From the NCBI GenBank assembly GCA_018292915.2, contig JACVVK020000150.1, forward strand, positions 712,501-776,500: DNA of 64,000 bases, read 5' to 3'. The notes beneath the pieces were generated by a model that saw only the letters and a program-made list of their open reading frames with translations, was not told the origin of the DNA and did no database searches. This DNA comes from Batillaria attramentaria. Lineage: Eukaryota > Mollusca > Gastropoda > Batillariidae. The position numbers and the translations under genes were made by a program. Below, piece after piece: positions 33,683 to 47,161 of the stretch (positions within the stretch are counted from its first letter, which is position 1; each line of letters opens with the position of its first letter).

Positions 33683-34583
33683 CTGGAAATCACATAACAT
33701 TATGAAACTTAACTGATGTGTTCACAAAAACACACGTGGAAGATATCCCCCCCCCCCCTCCATTTTTGTTCATACGGTTGGGGTTTCACGGTGAAAAACA
33801 ACAAAAACTTAAACCTGTAGGACAACTGCAGACGCAACACTGATTTTCGGTAAACCACGCATCACTTTTACGCAGGGAAGAATCTGACGCACATCTACGT
33901 GTGATGAAGATATTACGGGGGGGGGGGGGGGGGGGAACCTCTAAAAAAAAAACCAAGGTAAACCTGAATGAAGTTACCACCCCTCCTGGGTTTTCCCTTC
34001 AGACCGACAGGCTGAAAATCGAATTGGGGCCAAACTAGCTAGGAACAGGTGAACACAAGAATGGTTTCACCATCACTCCTCAACGAGACCGGGCCCAAGT
34101 CAGCAGTAAGTAAGTGCACAGCGCCTATCGCAGGAAGCGATCAGAACGCCCTCCCACCACGCCACACGCTCTATGTGCCCAGTCTCCCTACACAGCACAG
34201 GGTGTGAACAAAGGCGAACATGAGTTCCAAACATCTCCAGCATTGCGGGAGAACACAAACAGTGAACACCTCATGAACAACCACTTCTCTAAACAAACAC
34301 CTGAAAAAGAAAACAGCTGTACATCTTGTGGCATGGCGTCAGCTTACGCAGCGAGAGGAGAGGAAGGATGGGGGGGGGGGGGGGGGAGAGAGCAGCTGTT
34401 ACATCAATAATATTATAGCATAGACACGGTGATGGAGAAGATCCCAAGGGTTAATAATAATAATGATAATAATAAATGGTATTTGTAGGGCGCATTTCTT
34501 TGAATAAAACTCAATTCGCCTTTTAGTGTTCAAATTTTCCTCCTCTCCTTGCCAGCCAGCTGACGATGAGGGTGGTGGCAAAA

Positions 34584-34620
<37 letters not shown>

Positions 34621-37600
34621 GGGGGGGGGGGGGTGATGTTTGCAACAAACACTCTCCCTGCAGATACATCTCTACAAAACAACTTCCAGCAAGTTCGGTC
34701 ATTGTACGCATGTTGCCGTGCGGGGAGAGACATTACCTCAACCCATTATGGCTGATTACCTCATAGGGCCAAAGGGTGAGCGCCTGTAGCCCGTGACTGA
34801 ACGGCCCCGCTGTGGGCGGATGAGCCGCACCCCCCGGGCACGACCTGAAGGGACATGGGACCACAAGGGGACAGACCAGACAACGCCACTCCTGTCCTGC
34901 TTCTGCCATCTGGCTTTCCTCACCAGGCCAGGCCTGTACCATCGATCTCACAGCTCCCGCTACTGACGAACTACAGTTTTTGGGACAAACAGGCATCAAC
35001 TGTTGGCGTCAGTGAATCATTGTTGTCCCAGTTTAACCTTGAAAGGGAACCAGCCCTTTTCGGTTTGAACGGGGCTGAAGTCAAAAACACTGCGCAACCC
35101 AAATCGCCGTCTTCAAAGCATTAATTAACCTTGTAACGAGCTTATTCATTATCGAACTTCATAGCTTCGGGCCGGCCCACACATAAACGGTACGGATTAC
35201 CAAGAAAGCCAAAGTTCAACTGATAAACGAAGGAAGTACTTAGTTTGGATCAACTATAATAAAATGAACGCGGGCGAGTAAGGCATGGACGTTGCGGGCC
35301 GAGGACCAGCTGCAACGGGGCGCTTATCGCTCCTTCTGGGCTGTACTAGTGTCGATGACCCACCTCCCTAATTACACTGCAGCCTCATTTCTTATCACTT
35401 CTCTCTCACTCACGCTCGCACTCTCTAGATGCAGAGCCCACAAACAACAATGATGACTATCGCGCAGAAAGTTCCAATCAAAGGCTCAGCCACGCCTGGA
35501 AGCAAACGTAACAATAAAGTTTTTTTAGTGCAGGTACTGGTGGACTCAATAAACTGATGCACCGCTTTTTAGTCAATGGCCCATCGCACAGAATCAGGTG
35601 TTTTCAAGTATGCAGCATATGATACTAATACGAAAGGGACAGTGCACATGCACGTGCAGGCCCAATCAATTCTGAGTGAAAATTCGTGCCAATGTCTCAG
35701 AGTTGTTTTGAACAGAGGGTGGTGGGATGGAAGAGTCATGACGGTGGTGACGAGGCTTTTCTTGTTGTTTTGTTCAGTTTGGCGATAGGGTGAATGTTGA
35801 ACGGGTGAACGATTCCAAGGAACGCCGGCAAGTAAGATCTTCACAAGGCACGCAACGGTAGCAGCAGAGTAGCTGCAAGAAATGGGATGTAGTTCCCTAA
35901 AAAGTCGATATACAGTGTGCGACTGAAACCGCTTTAGCAGAATAAGGACACTGAGGCTCCGTGTGAGTTGGCACGGAGTAAGCACTGTGACGGGGTGCTT
36001 ATGAACAGCCACGTTGGAAGTCTGCAGCCCCCCCCCCCCCCCCTCCTCCTGAACTTATCATTTATTTTGCTGCCACTCGGAGAGTCGGCACGCCACAACG
36101 GCTTGATACCTACACAGCCCGACGGAAAACTCCCGCTGGGGGCTCCCTGATATTAAACCAACACATTTCACCTTCTTTAAGGCGACAGCTGGAAATCTCT
36201 TGTAGCCATGTTTATCCTGGCAGAAGACCGAGAAAACGTCGTGTACAGAACTCTCAAAACCAACGCACTATAGTATAATTATTTCATGACGTAGCTGCCA
36301 GCTAGCAACGTCACCATTCATTCTCAAGCTGTCTTTTTGTGCATACAACTGACAAAAAGAACTAAATGTTGCAAAAATTCACCAAGTTTAACAGAATGCA
36401 AACACGTGTTTTCTTCCCTATGTGCCACCATAAAAAGCTACACAGGGGCAAAACGAATAAACACACACAAAACACGTTTGCAGAACGGGCGGTCTACTAG
36501 TCGTACCTCGTTCACATGTGATCATTCCACAATATCCTCCATAAACACGTCAAAGATTACAATCTGCCTGATGATTAGAACATATGACAGTCAGAAAGCC
36601 AAGTCTTATCACGGCGCATGCCCACTGCCACGCCCCGCCTCAGAGAGAGACAAAGTGAGTGAGAGAAATATTTATGTGTAGAAAAGAAATGGGCCCATGT
36701 GAGAGAAATAGAGGGAGTGTGGTATTTGTAAGTTCTGCTGGTGCCTGAAACCGTGTTTGTTTGTCCCCCCCCCCCCCCCCCCCCCCGTGTGCAATGTGCA
36801 GATTGCGAGGGGCGCGAGCAAGTGAGGGTGCCCTCAGTGTGCATGCACGCGTGTTGGAAAGGTCTGTTTACTGTTGGCACCGTGGTACATGGTCAAATTA
36901 TGGCGGTGCGTAAAGCAAGAGGCAGACGCCGCAGTGATGACACGCTTGTCACCGTAAGTGCCGCACCAAAAGGTGAGCGGCCGAGCTTTACAAGTTTACT
37001 GCAGGCTGGCGGCAACATCAGCAGCCGCCGGGGCGGAGATAGCGGAATGGAACTGCTACCAGTGGTAGCCACGCGAGCTTTATCAGCGCGCTCTCCCGGA
37101 AAACAGGCCTCTTTGAAGCGCATGCCGTGCTCCCAAGACCTTTCCGTCAGGGCAGGTGGGGAGAGGATCTAACCTTCCCACTTTGGTCAGGGGCCGAGAC
37201 TCTCAAACGAAGTGAGCACGCCAAGCTGAAGCAGAGTGCAGACATCATTATCCAGAGGAGATAACACTGCGATCTTCTCTGTCTCAAGATGGAGGAAGTA
37301 AACACTATGTCTGTGACGTTATAGCCATCGTTGCTTGAAAACCCGACAGACAGTCCACGTCCTGACGGTACTACATGTAAAAGCAAGGAGCTCGTGGCTT
37401 GACGGACAGGGCTAATTGTCTCATACGGCCATGGCGTGTCCAACAGCTTCCTGGCCGGTGTCCACTGGGCTCTCTATACCTGAAACGTTAATTAGCTTTC
37501 ACCAGACTCCTGGCTGCCCAAGTTGTGCACGCAATCACCTGAGCGGCAACCAGGAAGCGCAGTCATTATCCCATGCCCGCCCGAATCAACTTCACCTGAC

Positions 37601-38183
37601 CCCATTACGCGCGGCCACGGCTCCCCCTCCCCCCACTCCTCCCAGTTCCTGGTCTGCCAGGAGCTAACCTTCAACATCATCCCTGCCTCCTTCAAGATAA
37701 GACAAAAACACGTACCGTCTGAACTCCTACATAACACAAAACAACAACAAGTCAACAATAATAATAATAATAATAATCCTGCAACATCTATATTCCTCTA
37801 CACTGGGACAGCCTGCAAAACTTCTGCTGTACTTTCAGCTGACTGAGATTGTTGTTTCCAACAAAATGACATTACAAGTTACCACGACAATGGAGTTTCA
37901 TAAAGATGTCTTATTTTTGCTTTGTTCCTTATTTTCCACCCTGTTATGTTGCCCAAGCAGAGAAAAGGTTTGCTTTAAAAAAAAATTCAAATAGAATTTA
38001 TCAGGCCAGGAGGGACAAAATATTAATTACCCTAAGCACATTTTGTTTCTTGCGAATGACATGTTCAAAATTTATCTGCAAAACAATATACACAGTAATT
38101 CTAAACTACCGGTAAAGTAACTTTCAAACACACTGTCAGTGGGACACCTAACTACCTCACAAGGTTCTGTATTAAAATGGTGG

Positions 38184-38354
38184 TGGGGGTAGGCGGATGT
38201 TTAGGGAGTTTAACGTCCGTTTCCACCAAGTACGGGTGATATCAAAGGGGCAATAAGAAAAGGCCAGCACAAATATTTGGCCCCAGCCCAGATTCAAACT
38301 CACAACCTGAGCATTGAAAGTCCAACGCTCTACTGTTCAACTATATGGCTCCCC
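38184..38354 (-). mobile_element. tRNA-derived SINE (family 1) with 12 bp target duplication
   Basis: TTAAAATGGTGG is present at 38172-38183 and 38355-38366. The body matches the copies at 17830-17999 and 44210-44377: GAGCGTTGGACTTTCAATGC head, CAAATATTTGTGCTGGCC middle and GGACGTTAAACTCC tail. It is somewhat diverged in the head, so the tRNA-like arm is no longer intact. Confidence 0.85.
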
Positions 38355-40060
38355 TTAAAATGGTGGCAGTGATGTATAAACTACAAATATGATTCATAAA
38401 AACTTCTGTTCAATTTAATGTGAAATGACTAATGAGCTTGGGGGGGGGGGGGGGGGGGAGCGGACATAGCATATATCCTTTCTGCCGCCGTACAAGTCTC
38501 GTTAAGGGAGACGACCGAGGGAGTAATGGCTATAGCTACGCTATGGCGTTAATCGTGCATACATCACTGTGGATTGGTACAGTCCACGAGTCCTCGGAGA
38601 CCAGACTGCTGGAGAAGCACCGCCATGAACGTAACCACACAGGGGGGCCATGAACGCCATCAAGTGATTGCTGTCCCTCTGACAAGCATGTTGTGTATAC
38701 TGCAGTTGCTCTGGGCTCACTGATTGTTTTCTTATTGCTTAATCAACGACACACAAATGAATGTTGTATGCAGAGACCCTATTAGTGTATGTGTGCCAAC
38801 TAAACCTTGTGAAGCTGAAGCTTGTTGAAGGATATATATATATATTTATATATATGAGCATGCAAACCCTACACTACATACTTATAATGAAATAAAAACC
38901 CTGTGAAAAGTAGTTACATGGAAATCTGATGCAGTAACTTAGAATGCTATCAGAGATCAAACACAATTGCTTTTAATATGTTGATTCAGCTGATAATATT
39001 TTGACTTTTGCTGTTTTCTAACTTGTCAACACCTTTCAAGTTCTGTCCTGAAAAAGGGTTGACGCATAATGCTTAATGCAGCTGAAAATATTAAGATATA
39101 TATGCTACAGACATGTTGTACATGTATTTTTTGCTTCTGAACACAACTGACAGTAGATTAATGTTGATCACACCCACACTGCATGACTGGCAAAAACAAA
39201 GATGCCAGGAATCAGAAAAAGAGGTATTGAGAGAACTGCAAAAGTTAACGTTAAAGAATAATGAAATAACAACTTGAACAGGACAAAATGAATTCAACAT
39301 CACTTTACCACAACAAATGGAAATACACACACATATATATAAAAAGCAGAGATACAAATGTAAATCGTTCCTCAAACGAGGAAGAAGTCTTTTCAAAAGA
39401 AATCTGAAAGAGAATGTTCCTCTTGTGTCAAAACAAAATCTAACAAGCCTGGTGACAAAAACACTAAATGTTGATCAAGAGGTGCATGACATCGGCAAAC
39501 TGTTTCTGGTAGCTGGAACAAAATCAACAAGACAGAAACTAAATTTCAAGCTATGAGGGCATGCATGCTGGATGCACTTTTTCCTTTGCGTGGTCACCTC
39601 TCCTACTAGGACAGCACTAAAGTTTCTCCTAACATTTCTATAGTTCCTGTTGATGCTGCATACTTCTAAAGTAGCTACAGAAAATGGCGATGTGGTACAT
39701 CTATCTGTGCAGTGGATACTAATAGCAGAAACACAGAAAGATGTCTGCGAAAAGCAAGACATCCATGTACTGAAATTATAATGTGCATGCATAAGATTAT
39801 CCACTCCTGGATTTGTCTTGACCGCTACTGTCACTTTTCTTCAATTTTGTTTTTCTTACAGGATCATGACCAAGTTTCAAGGATACATGCACTAGTCAGG
39901 AAAACAAATCTCAAATTTGCAACAACAACAACAACAAAAAATGGTCATGCAGAAAGAAAAGGAACACTGAACTACAGAACAAGTCCACATAAACTGAAAA
40001 CAAAAAGAACACCCTGAGGTGGACACAAGAAAGAAGAAAAGCAGTTATAACGGTACAAAC

Positions 40061-40348
40061 CTAGTTCCCCAGTTGTGAGCTGGATGGGGTTACTTGGGGA
40101 GCTTCTGCCTATGTTATTCTCCGCCACCACACGGAACTCATACTGGGTGAAGGCTTTTAGGTTGGTCACTGTGTGCACATTGTGCACAATGTTCCGTTTC
40201 TCCGTGTAATCAGCTGCATCATCGTTTTTCGGTTTGAACTTTATTACGTAGGAGCGCACTGGCTCCCGGTTGTTACTATCCCACGAAAGCTTCACTGAGG
40301 AGGCTGTCACTTCGGAAGCCCTTAACCCCTTGGGCGGGCTGGGCAAAG
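40061..40348 (-). CDS. Lar: Lar exon: FN3 domain 1
   Basis: 288 nt, phase 1 to 1, a complete FN3 module. It encodes LPSPPKGLRASEVTASSVKL, then SWDSNNREPVRSYVIKFKPK and LKAFTQYEFRVVAENNIGRS. EFRVVAxNNIGR is a hallmark of Lar FN1. The donor G|GTTTGT is weaker than most in this gene. The acceptor is TTCCTTCAG. Confidence 0.95.
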
Positions 40349-43036
40349 CTGAAGGAAAGCAGGGAGAAGGAAGGAAGACAATTAATAGCAAGCAGCAGGC
40401 AACAATATTCCTTGGTATGGCCAAAGTGATGGTGCCCGTGCTACTACAGTGCAAGTGGTTTGCTCTCTTGCTGCCCATTTTGAGCCGAGTGGTGTGGAAG
40501 CGAAAAACGCTATTACACAGACTGTGGCTGGAACCAAATCAAAGCATGACGCGAGAGCGGTTCCCTGTTTTGGGGGACTTGCAGCACCAGGACAACAAAG
40601 ATCCGGCAATAGGCTGACTCAAAGTTGGAGACAAATCCAAAAGAACAGCACAGTGCCACAACAGCTTCAAACATAAAGGCTATAAAAACTCATTGTTTTG
40701 TTCTTAATTAGTGCTCCAGCAAATGAAAAAGTGCACTGCACACAATAGAAAGTCCTGCTAGGATATCAAAACGCAGCTTGGCTGGCAAGTAATCCAAGAG
40801 AGAAAGTCCAAGCCGTGGAAGTGATCTGAAGGCTGCAGCTGGTTCTGTCAGAGAGTGTGAGGGGAGTGCCTGTTGGGGTCGCTGTTTCCTGCTCCCATTT
40901 CCCAATGGCGGCGCGGCATTCCTGCCCGACCAGCGTCAGGGTGCCAGGTCTGTGTGGTCAAAATGTAGGGAAGCTCCCTTCTTGCAATCAGGTCAGTGAT
41001 TACTTCTTAATCCACTCGTCTGTGCCGCTCAAAACAGCTGCCTCGTGTATGGAACCCTCGAGCAGCACGGTGCTTTACTGCTGTAGTCCCTCATCTCCCT
41101 CACCGCTACACAGTACGGCACTGGAGGATGAAGGCAGGTTTCCCAGGCCGCGACGTCAGTCTATCCCACGCTGTCGTGAGAAGCTTGGGGAATTAGAATT
41201 AGCCACAGACCAGCAGAAACTTTGAAAGCTGGTGAAGACGACAGGTTTGTAGGACAGGTGATGATCAAACACAATGGTTTGGGGAAACTACGGACTTCAG
41301 TGGCGCGTCTGCCACATTACAGAATGCACACGGCTCCGCTACAAACTCTGCAACACATCTACACGAGCCGCCGGCTTCCACACACTGGGTGCACGGCCCG
41401 CCTCCTGGCATGAGTGCATCTATCTATAGTAGCCCGCCACAACACACACACACGCATACACAACGGGCCCGCTGTAGGAAATAAAGAGGCAGCAAGCTCT
41501 GCTGCCAGACTTCAGTTACACTCACCAGGGAAAGATAAGCATATGATCTACAACCAACTGTGCAGGAAGATCTCGTGGCCAAAAAGATTGCAACCTTGCG
41601 TTTGATTGGCTAGCCACAGTCGGAGAGAGACAGGTGGGACACAAAACACATACTTTCATCACTCTAATGTTTCTGGCCCATCTCTTACCCTCCCTCGCCC
41701 TGGCCCTTCCTAAAAGCAACCAAGGAAACATGCTGCTGCCAAAATAACAAAAGCAAAATTAATGGAAAGCTGAAATAAATGTAAGCATCCATTGACACAT
41801 TAAGGGAAAATGTTAAAAAGTAAAAATACTGTTTAATGCTTAAAACTCAACATAATCTCATGACTCTGAGAAACCAAAACATTTACCAGCAAGGTCCAGG
41901 ACAAAGTTTCCACTACTATGCAAAAGAAAATATCCACAGTTACAGAACAAATCACAACCAAAGAAAACTGTATGCATGTTAACTCCCGAGCCAGCAAAAC
42001 CAAAAGAACTGTGTAGAATGGTGCAAGCAGTGCATGCGGCCTCTTATATATGATAAAGTTACTGTCTCAGTTCAGCAGTACAAACGTAGTCTGAAACAAA
42101 TCTGAACTTTGAATCAAATACAAATGAAAGAGCATACTGTCATTTCAGGTTACTGTTGTTTGTTACTCTAAGTGCATTGTACATGCACACTTTTTACATA
42201 TACACATGTATGAAATTACTCAGGCTGCATTCAGATTCCAGAAAGTAGTACAGCTGAACACTATCACCCTGAGTGAGAGTAGACTACTGCTGATGTGGAC
42301 TTACCTATGCTGATGATTGTATTAAAGCTTTAAAACCTTCTCTTTCATGTAGCAATAGATCAGAACCTTTTGCAACTGACAGATGAGGCAAATACAATCA
42401 AAACAAAACCCTTCCGAAAGTACACATTTTCTGAATTGTAAGGAAAAAAATCCACACTACATAGCATCCCATGTGCTGGCTTCTTTGAAACTGTAATGTT
42501 TCTTCCATGGCTTCCTCTCTAGTCCATATTCAATCAATTTTTTGCTTGTAACTGTGAAATCTTCAAACAAATCGATAAGTCTGTATGTACATCTTAGAGC
42601 TGTTCTGTGCTGTCTGATTGAACACATGCAAAACCAATTATAGTGTGTGTGGGGAAAACAACAACGCATAAATAACTTAATGTTCTACAACAAACAGTCC
42701 AAACACACCAGGCAAGTCCACATCACCACAACTGATCAGTACATCTGGATACAGCATACAAGATTCCAGGTTTGTGTTGTGTGCCAGAAACAAACAAGGC
42801 TTGGCCTCGTTCCTTCCAGATGCTTACCATCTCATGAGACTGAATCAGTTAATAGCTGCTTACCTGATGATGAAATGGTTGCTCACTGCTGCACCAGTTT
42901 AATGCTTACCTGAAACGGTGACTACAGATTACCTGATGCTGAAAGTGCATGTGATAACTAGATTCTCAGGGTGATATCAGACACTGTGGGTGTTACTATA
43001 CAGAACAAGTCACAGTTACTGCCGTTTTCACCTTAC
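40349..43036. other. Intron without recognised gene
   Basis: 2.69 kb between Ig3 and FN1. A moderately GC-rich block lies at 40850-41500. Three closely spaced splice-donor-like words CAGGTAA occur on the minus strand (42865-42935), but no in-frame exon of convincing size is formed. Confidence 0.5.
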
Positions 43037-43306
43037 CTTCCACAACAACTTGCACAAGTCGCTCGATGTTGCCCAGATCAGAGGACGCCTCGCACGTGTA
43101 GTTCTTGGACTCTCGCACATCCTTCAGCTGCAGGACGTTCTTTCCAATAGGAATGTCATCTTCATCTGTCAATTCATAGGCCCCTTGCCGCCATTTGACA
43201 TATGGCATCGGGGAGCCCACAGCTACACAGGTCAGGTTGACATCCGACCCTGGCATCACTTTCTCATCCTCTGGTTCCACAGAAAACCTAGGGGGCACTC
43301 TCCGCA
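43037..43306 (-). CDS. Lar: Lar exon: immunoglobulin domain 3
   Basis: 270 nt, phase 1 to 1, a complete I-set Ig domain. It encodes [20 protein letters not shown], then [20 protein letters not shown] and [20 protein letters not shown]. Disulphide cysteines occur in NLTC and [13 protein letters not shown] and MPIGxNVLQL-type blocks are near-invariant in Lar Ig3. Two N-glycosylation sequons coincide with the cysteines (NLT, NYT). The acceptor is ATTGCAG and the donor G|GTAAGG. Confidence 0.97.
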
Positions 43307-43559
43307 CTGCAATACAACACACACACAGAACCAATGATAATGACATATTTCTCTGCAAAGGATAGCATTAAGTTAAAACAGCACTGATGGTATAATTACC
43401 AGGGTGAAAGTGGGAAAGGCTTCCAAATACGGAAAATCACTTTGAATCTAAGCCCAATCCGGAAAACCTATCAATGGCAAGGTGGTGGTGGTGGGGGGGG
43501 GGGGGGGATGTCAAATGTTGAGTTGGTTCTTGCAGCGTCTCCTATTTCGCAATTGTTCT

Positions 43560-43740
43560 CAGGGTATGGTGCTACAAGTCGCCCCATCATCCGGAAGTTG
43601 TTACTCACTGATTTTGCTAATCCAGAAAATTGATTTTTCAGAAGTTCTCAATCCAGAAAATTAGATTTTCAAAACTTCTCAGTCCAGAAATTTTTAGTTT
43701 AAGTTCTCATCCGGAAATCCAGAGTGTTCCAGAAATTTGA
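43560..43740. repeat. Short degenerate tandem repeat (unit ~33-35 bp)
   Basis: About four units built on AAGTTCTCAATCCAGAAAAT are seen in a row. Intronic, no other content recognised. Confidence 0.6.
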
Positions 43741-44209
43741 CCCCCCTGTAATCAATAAAACTGCAGACAAGTACAGTTACTCATAAACAATACAATTTAT
43801 TTACAAAACTTTCATTACACATAGCAGCAGCTGGTTTTGCACAACTATATTAATATCATCAATTTGTTCAAACACAAATGACCCCTGAGTACTGTGTACT
43901 TTATTTGACACTGGTGGTGGTATGCATTGAGATTTACTGCAGTGGAGAGAGTGAGGGAAGTAAACGTACAAAAGTGCCCGGGACTTGCAGTCGCCTGTGT
44001 GATAGTGGCATGACATAGTCACCAAACTCAGTCGGTAATCAGAAGACGCTGTGCGCTGTACACATGCCACTTCCGCCTGTATCACTTATTTTGACGCACA
44101 AGCCCATTTCAGTCACGTTCAATACTGTCTCAGTGTGAACAAAATTTGTTCCAACTGCCTGCAACCTCTTCAGGTAAATATGTTCCCTGCCCGTCCCCCT
44201 CCAAGCCTC

Positions 44210-44377
44210 GGGAGCCGGGGTGGTCGAATGGTAGAGCGTTGGACTTCTAATGCTCGGGTCGTGAGTTCGATCCCCGACTGGGGCCAAATATTTGTGCTGG
44301 CTTTTTCATCGTTGCCCCGTCTTTGATATCACCTGCATGTGGTGGCAAAGGACGTTAAACCCCCAAACACCCACCCA
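44210..44377 (+). mobile_element. tRNA-derived SINE (family 1), best-preserved copy
   Basis: CCCTCCAAGCCTC at 44197-44209 and 44378-44390 is the target duplication. The head GGTCGAATGGTAGAGCGTTG, anticodon-loop-like CTTCTAA and B-box GTTCGATCC are intact. The body is CAAATATTTGTGCTGGCT and the tail GGACGTTAAACCCC. At about 168 bp it is the most complete copy and the likeliest to retain pol III activity. It is in antisense orientation to Lar. It is not a functional tRNA: the 3' acceptor half is replaced by the SINE body. Confidence 0.88.
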
Positions 44378-44390
44378 CCCTCCAAGCCTC

Positions 44391-47161
44391 ACCCCAAAGC
44401 CCTCTAACTACACGCAGTACTTGCTCGGATCCAGTGGTGGCAGGGTCACCGACACAGGCGGGTACAAGGTGTAAAAACTACCTCAACCAAAAGCTTGCAA
44501 ATGTCACAGGACAAGGCATTGCTCAGCTACCTTGTCTTGAATGAAAACACAAGAAGTCTAGGAAATGGAATACCCCAGTTGTTTGTACAAGTAACGGCAG
44601 TTACCTGCTTTTTCTGGGCACCTGCCACGATTCATAGTTGTGAAGAAAAGACCTGCCAGACCCAGTTGTGAAGAGAAGAGGCAGTCTACCCCTCTTAGTC
44701 TTATCCCTACACTCAGCAGACCCAGCTTTAAAGTAAATCCCGGCTTACAATTGCATCAACGCTAAATCGTAAATGGTCATACGAGCAGCACCAAACCGCA
44801 TCAAGTAACCTACAAATGTTCAGAATCGACCTTTGTAGTGTCCTATCACTGCTTCAGTTCGACATGCTACTGAACAGTTCCTCAAGCATACAATCGTGTA
44901 AACACTCGGACGATACTCGGATTTACACGAGACTTAGAAAAAACGGCCTGCCTCTTTTTGCCTTTTGTCTCCGCACATAAATGCGAGAATTAAATGTGGC
45001 ACAACAATCCCAGGCCTCATGGACATATCTGAATGTGAAGATTTACGAACATAGCATACACAAAGGTTTTCTCCTCAAGATGTATCCGCACCCCTTATAT
45101 CCGCACCCTACTGATGATGTACGGTGTGAGTGTTCATACAGTGCACATCAAGATAACAAACTAGTGTGACATTTACCAGAGAGGAAAGAACCACACACTG
45201 GGATTGACCTGCGGCTCAGTCTGGGGAAGCATTAATTTTGGCTTACATCGTAGTTAATTGCTTTTTGTAGTCTCAACATCAACTAACTGCTAACAGCAGC
45301 CAGAGGCCAGTCTGAGTGGAGGAAATTACATGTACTCGCCAGAGCGGTCACTGCGCGCAACGTCGGATAGCAAGAAGCGGGTTTGCCAGATCCCATCACC
45401 CAGGCATTCCCCTCATCTCCCCGTACCCCAGCCCCTCCCCCTTGTGTTTCTCATCAAAAATAAAAGAAATCCTGTCTTTCATGTTTCATGAATCTGGTGT
45501 TTAACAATGGTTATTATGTATGACACTTTTACCCGTCATGTAACTGTCAAAATGTCACCTTTGAAATGGACACTGATAAACTGCTGTCTGAAAGCATTCC
45601 GACGGCACTCCCGTTCATTCTACATAAGAAATTACCTACATGTATCTTGAATACAAACATTTCATCATTTCTTCTCACACACATATATCCAAATGAGACA
45701 GACAGGCAGATGGGGGGAAGGGAAGAGTTTCATGTAACTGCAAGTGCTATATTCATAATATAAATGATGGTAATTTCTGTACAGTAGCTGCCTGCCATTG
45801 ACCCGATTTGCAAATGTGATGTTGAGAGTTGTTCTGTACTCTCCCAAAACAAAGTGCGTAGGCAATGTATCTGCTTTTACTGGCACACTTCCTTCTCTCA
45901 TGTTCCGCTCTCCTCCGATCAGGAGGCCCCTAGTTTCTTGTTTTTAGCCTTGCCAAGTGACAGCTGTGAACAGATCTTGTCTTCAGACAACGCCTGTGCC
46001 AGAAACAGCAATCCTCAAAGAACAGGAAATCTGTCTAAAACGTACACCCCTACCTGCAAGAAGCATCTTTAATATGTAGTTTATCAGAAAAGTTTTGATT
46101 AGCAAGTGTCCTGGGAAAAGAGTTATGGCATTTGCTTGTAGCAAGAAAACACTCCTCCTTTAAAAAAAAAGAAGAAAAAAAGTAAGATCAACAGATTGTA
46201 AAATTGATCTAGTGGTGATGTTCAGCGGGAATACCAGACCTCTGTCCCACTGCCTGTAAATCTCTGCTGCATATGATACCAGTACATGTACGTGCATTAA
46301 AAAAATCTGGTCAGGAATTAACACTTCTCTCTCTTTCTCTCTCTCAACTCTTCATGAGCAAAGTCCGTAGCACATTTATCAGTGTGTACAATTCTGGATT
46401 ACTTAAAGGAGTTCACTGGGTTTTCATAATAACAACAAAAAACAAAACAGAATTTTAAAAAAAAGTCTCTAGCTTTAATTGTATCCTTTGAGGCTCCCAG
46501 CATACAGCTACAAGCTAACGGGATTCTGTGGGCACGTCATTGTGGACCTTTAAAAGTTCCACTGACTTTCTACCCATTCCTTATTTCACAAATCAAATTT
46601 CCAGCATGTAAATATAGATATTGCTGGAACTGGAAAGAATAATCAAAACCTGGTACCAACTATAATATTACAATTTAAAAAATAATAATTAAAAAATAGA
46701 AAGTGAAATTCAGTAGAACTCCTTATCCTGCTAAACACTAAAACCATCTTCAATGAACATGCTCATGCCTTGTATCCATTGTATCCATCTGAAGTACATG
46801 ACTCTCCACAAATTCCCCTATCCTGATAGGTGATACTGTCGATGGAACACTGTAAGGCAGAGCGCTTCAAGGAAACTGCATAGAGCAGCCCACGGTGTAA
46901 CAGACATATTTCGTACATTTGCAAGTTCCAAGACAGTTCATTTACATTGTAAAATATGCAACTTTTATCTCTTGACCATTCCACACAATGCAAATCTGTT
47001 GGGGCACTTCCTCCAGCCACTGGAAAATAAACTTGGTTCGTTTCTGCTCACCACTAGCTGCATCACATTACAGGCAGACTACAAGATGCAGCTGATCCAA
47101 GAATCTACATTATCTCCCATAAATCTGCCACTGTATACACAACTAGAGGAGCAAAGCCTCC
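44391..47161. other. Intron segment without recognised gene
   Basis: 2.77 kb between the SINE and element C. It contains one phase-compatible but weak exon candidate (44605-44652) described among the findings. Otherwise AT-rich single-copy-looking DNA. Confidence 0.45.

Larger units (their letters stand above)
29875..40060. other. 10.2 kb intron between FN1 and FN2; mosaic of repeats and CpG-containing blocks
   Basis: It contains a THAP fragment (30898-31131), a GT/GA repeat (33599-33677), several poly(G)/poly(C) runs (33917, 34369, 34621, 36029, 36767, 38440), an inverted SINE tail near 34450-34520 and a family 1 SINE (38184-38354). Segments near 32050-33350 and 36790-37650 are GC- and CpG-richer than the rest and could hold an alternative promoter. 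I see no convincing first exon in the sense orientation. Confidence 0.5.

Noticed and set aside
34733..34999. Minus-strand 88-codon frame in a GC-rich block
   Set aside because: No domain, no splice context, Cys/Pro-rich low-complexity composition; probably chance.
36741..37172. 143-codon open frame starting with a proline run
   Set aside because: It begins in a C20 homopolymer, has no homology I recognise and no coding periodicity that I can see; GC-rich sequence makes long chance frames.
42933..42938. 6-nt microexon CATCAG between Ig3 and FN1
   Set aside because: Splice words fit, but three CAGGTAA words cluster here and six bases carry no information; not supportable from sequence alone.
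44210..44290. tRNA gene
   Set aside because: It has A- and B-box similarity and a cloverleaf-like left half, but continues into a SINE body with target duplications and lacks a matching acceptor stem.
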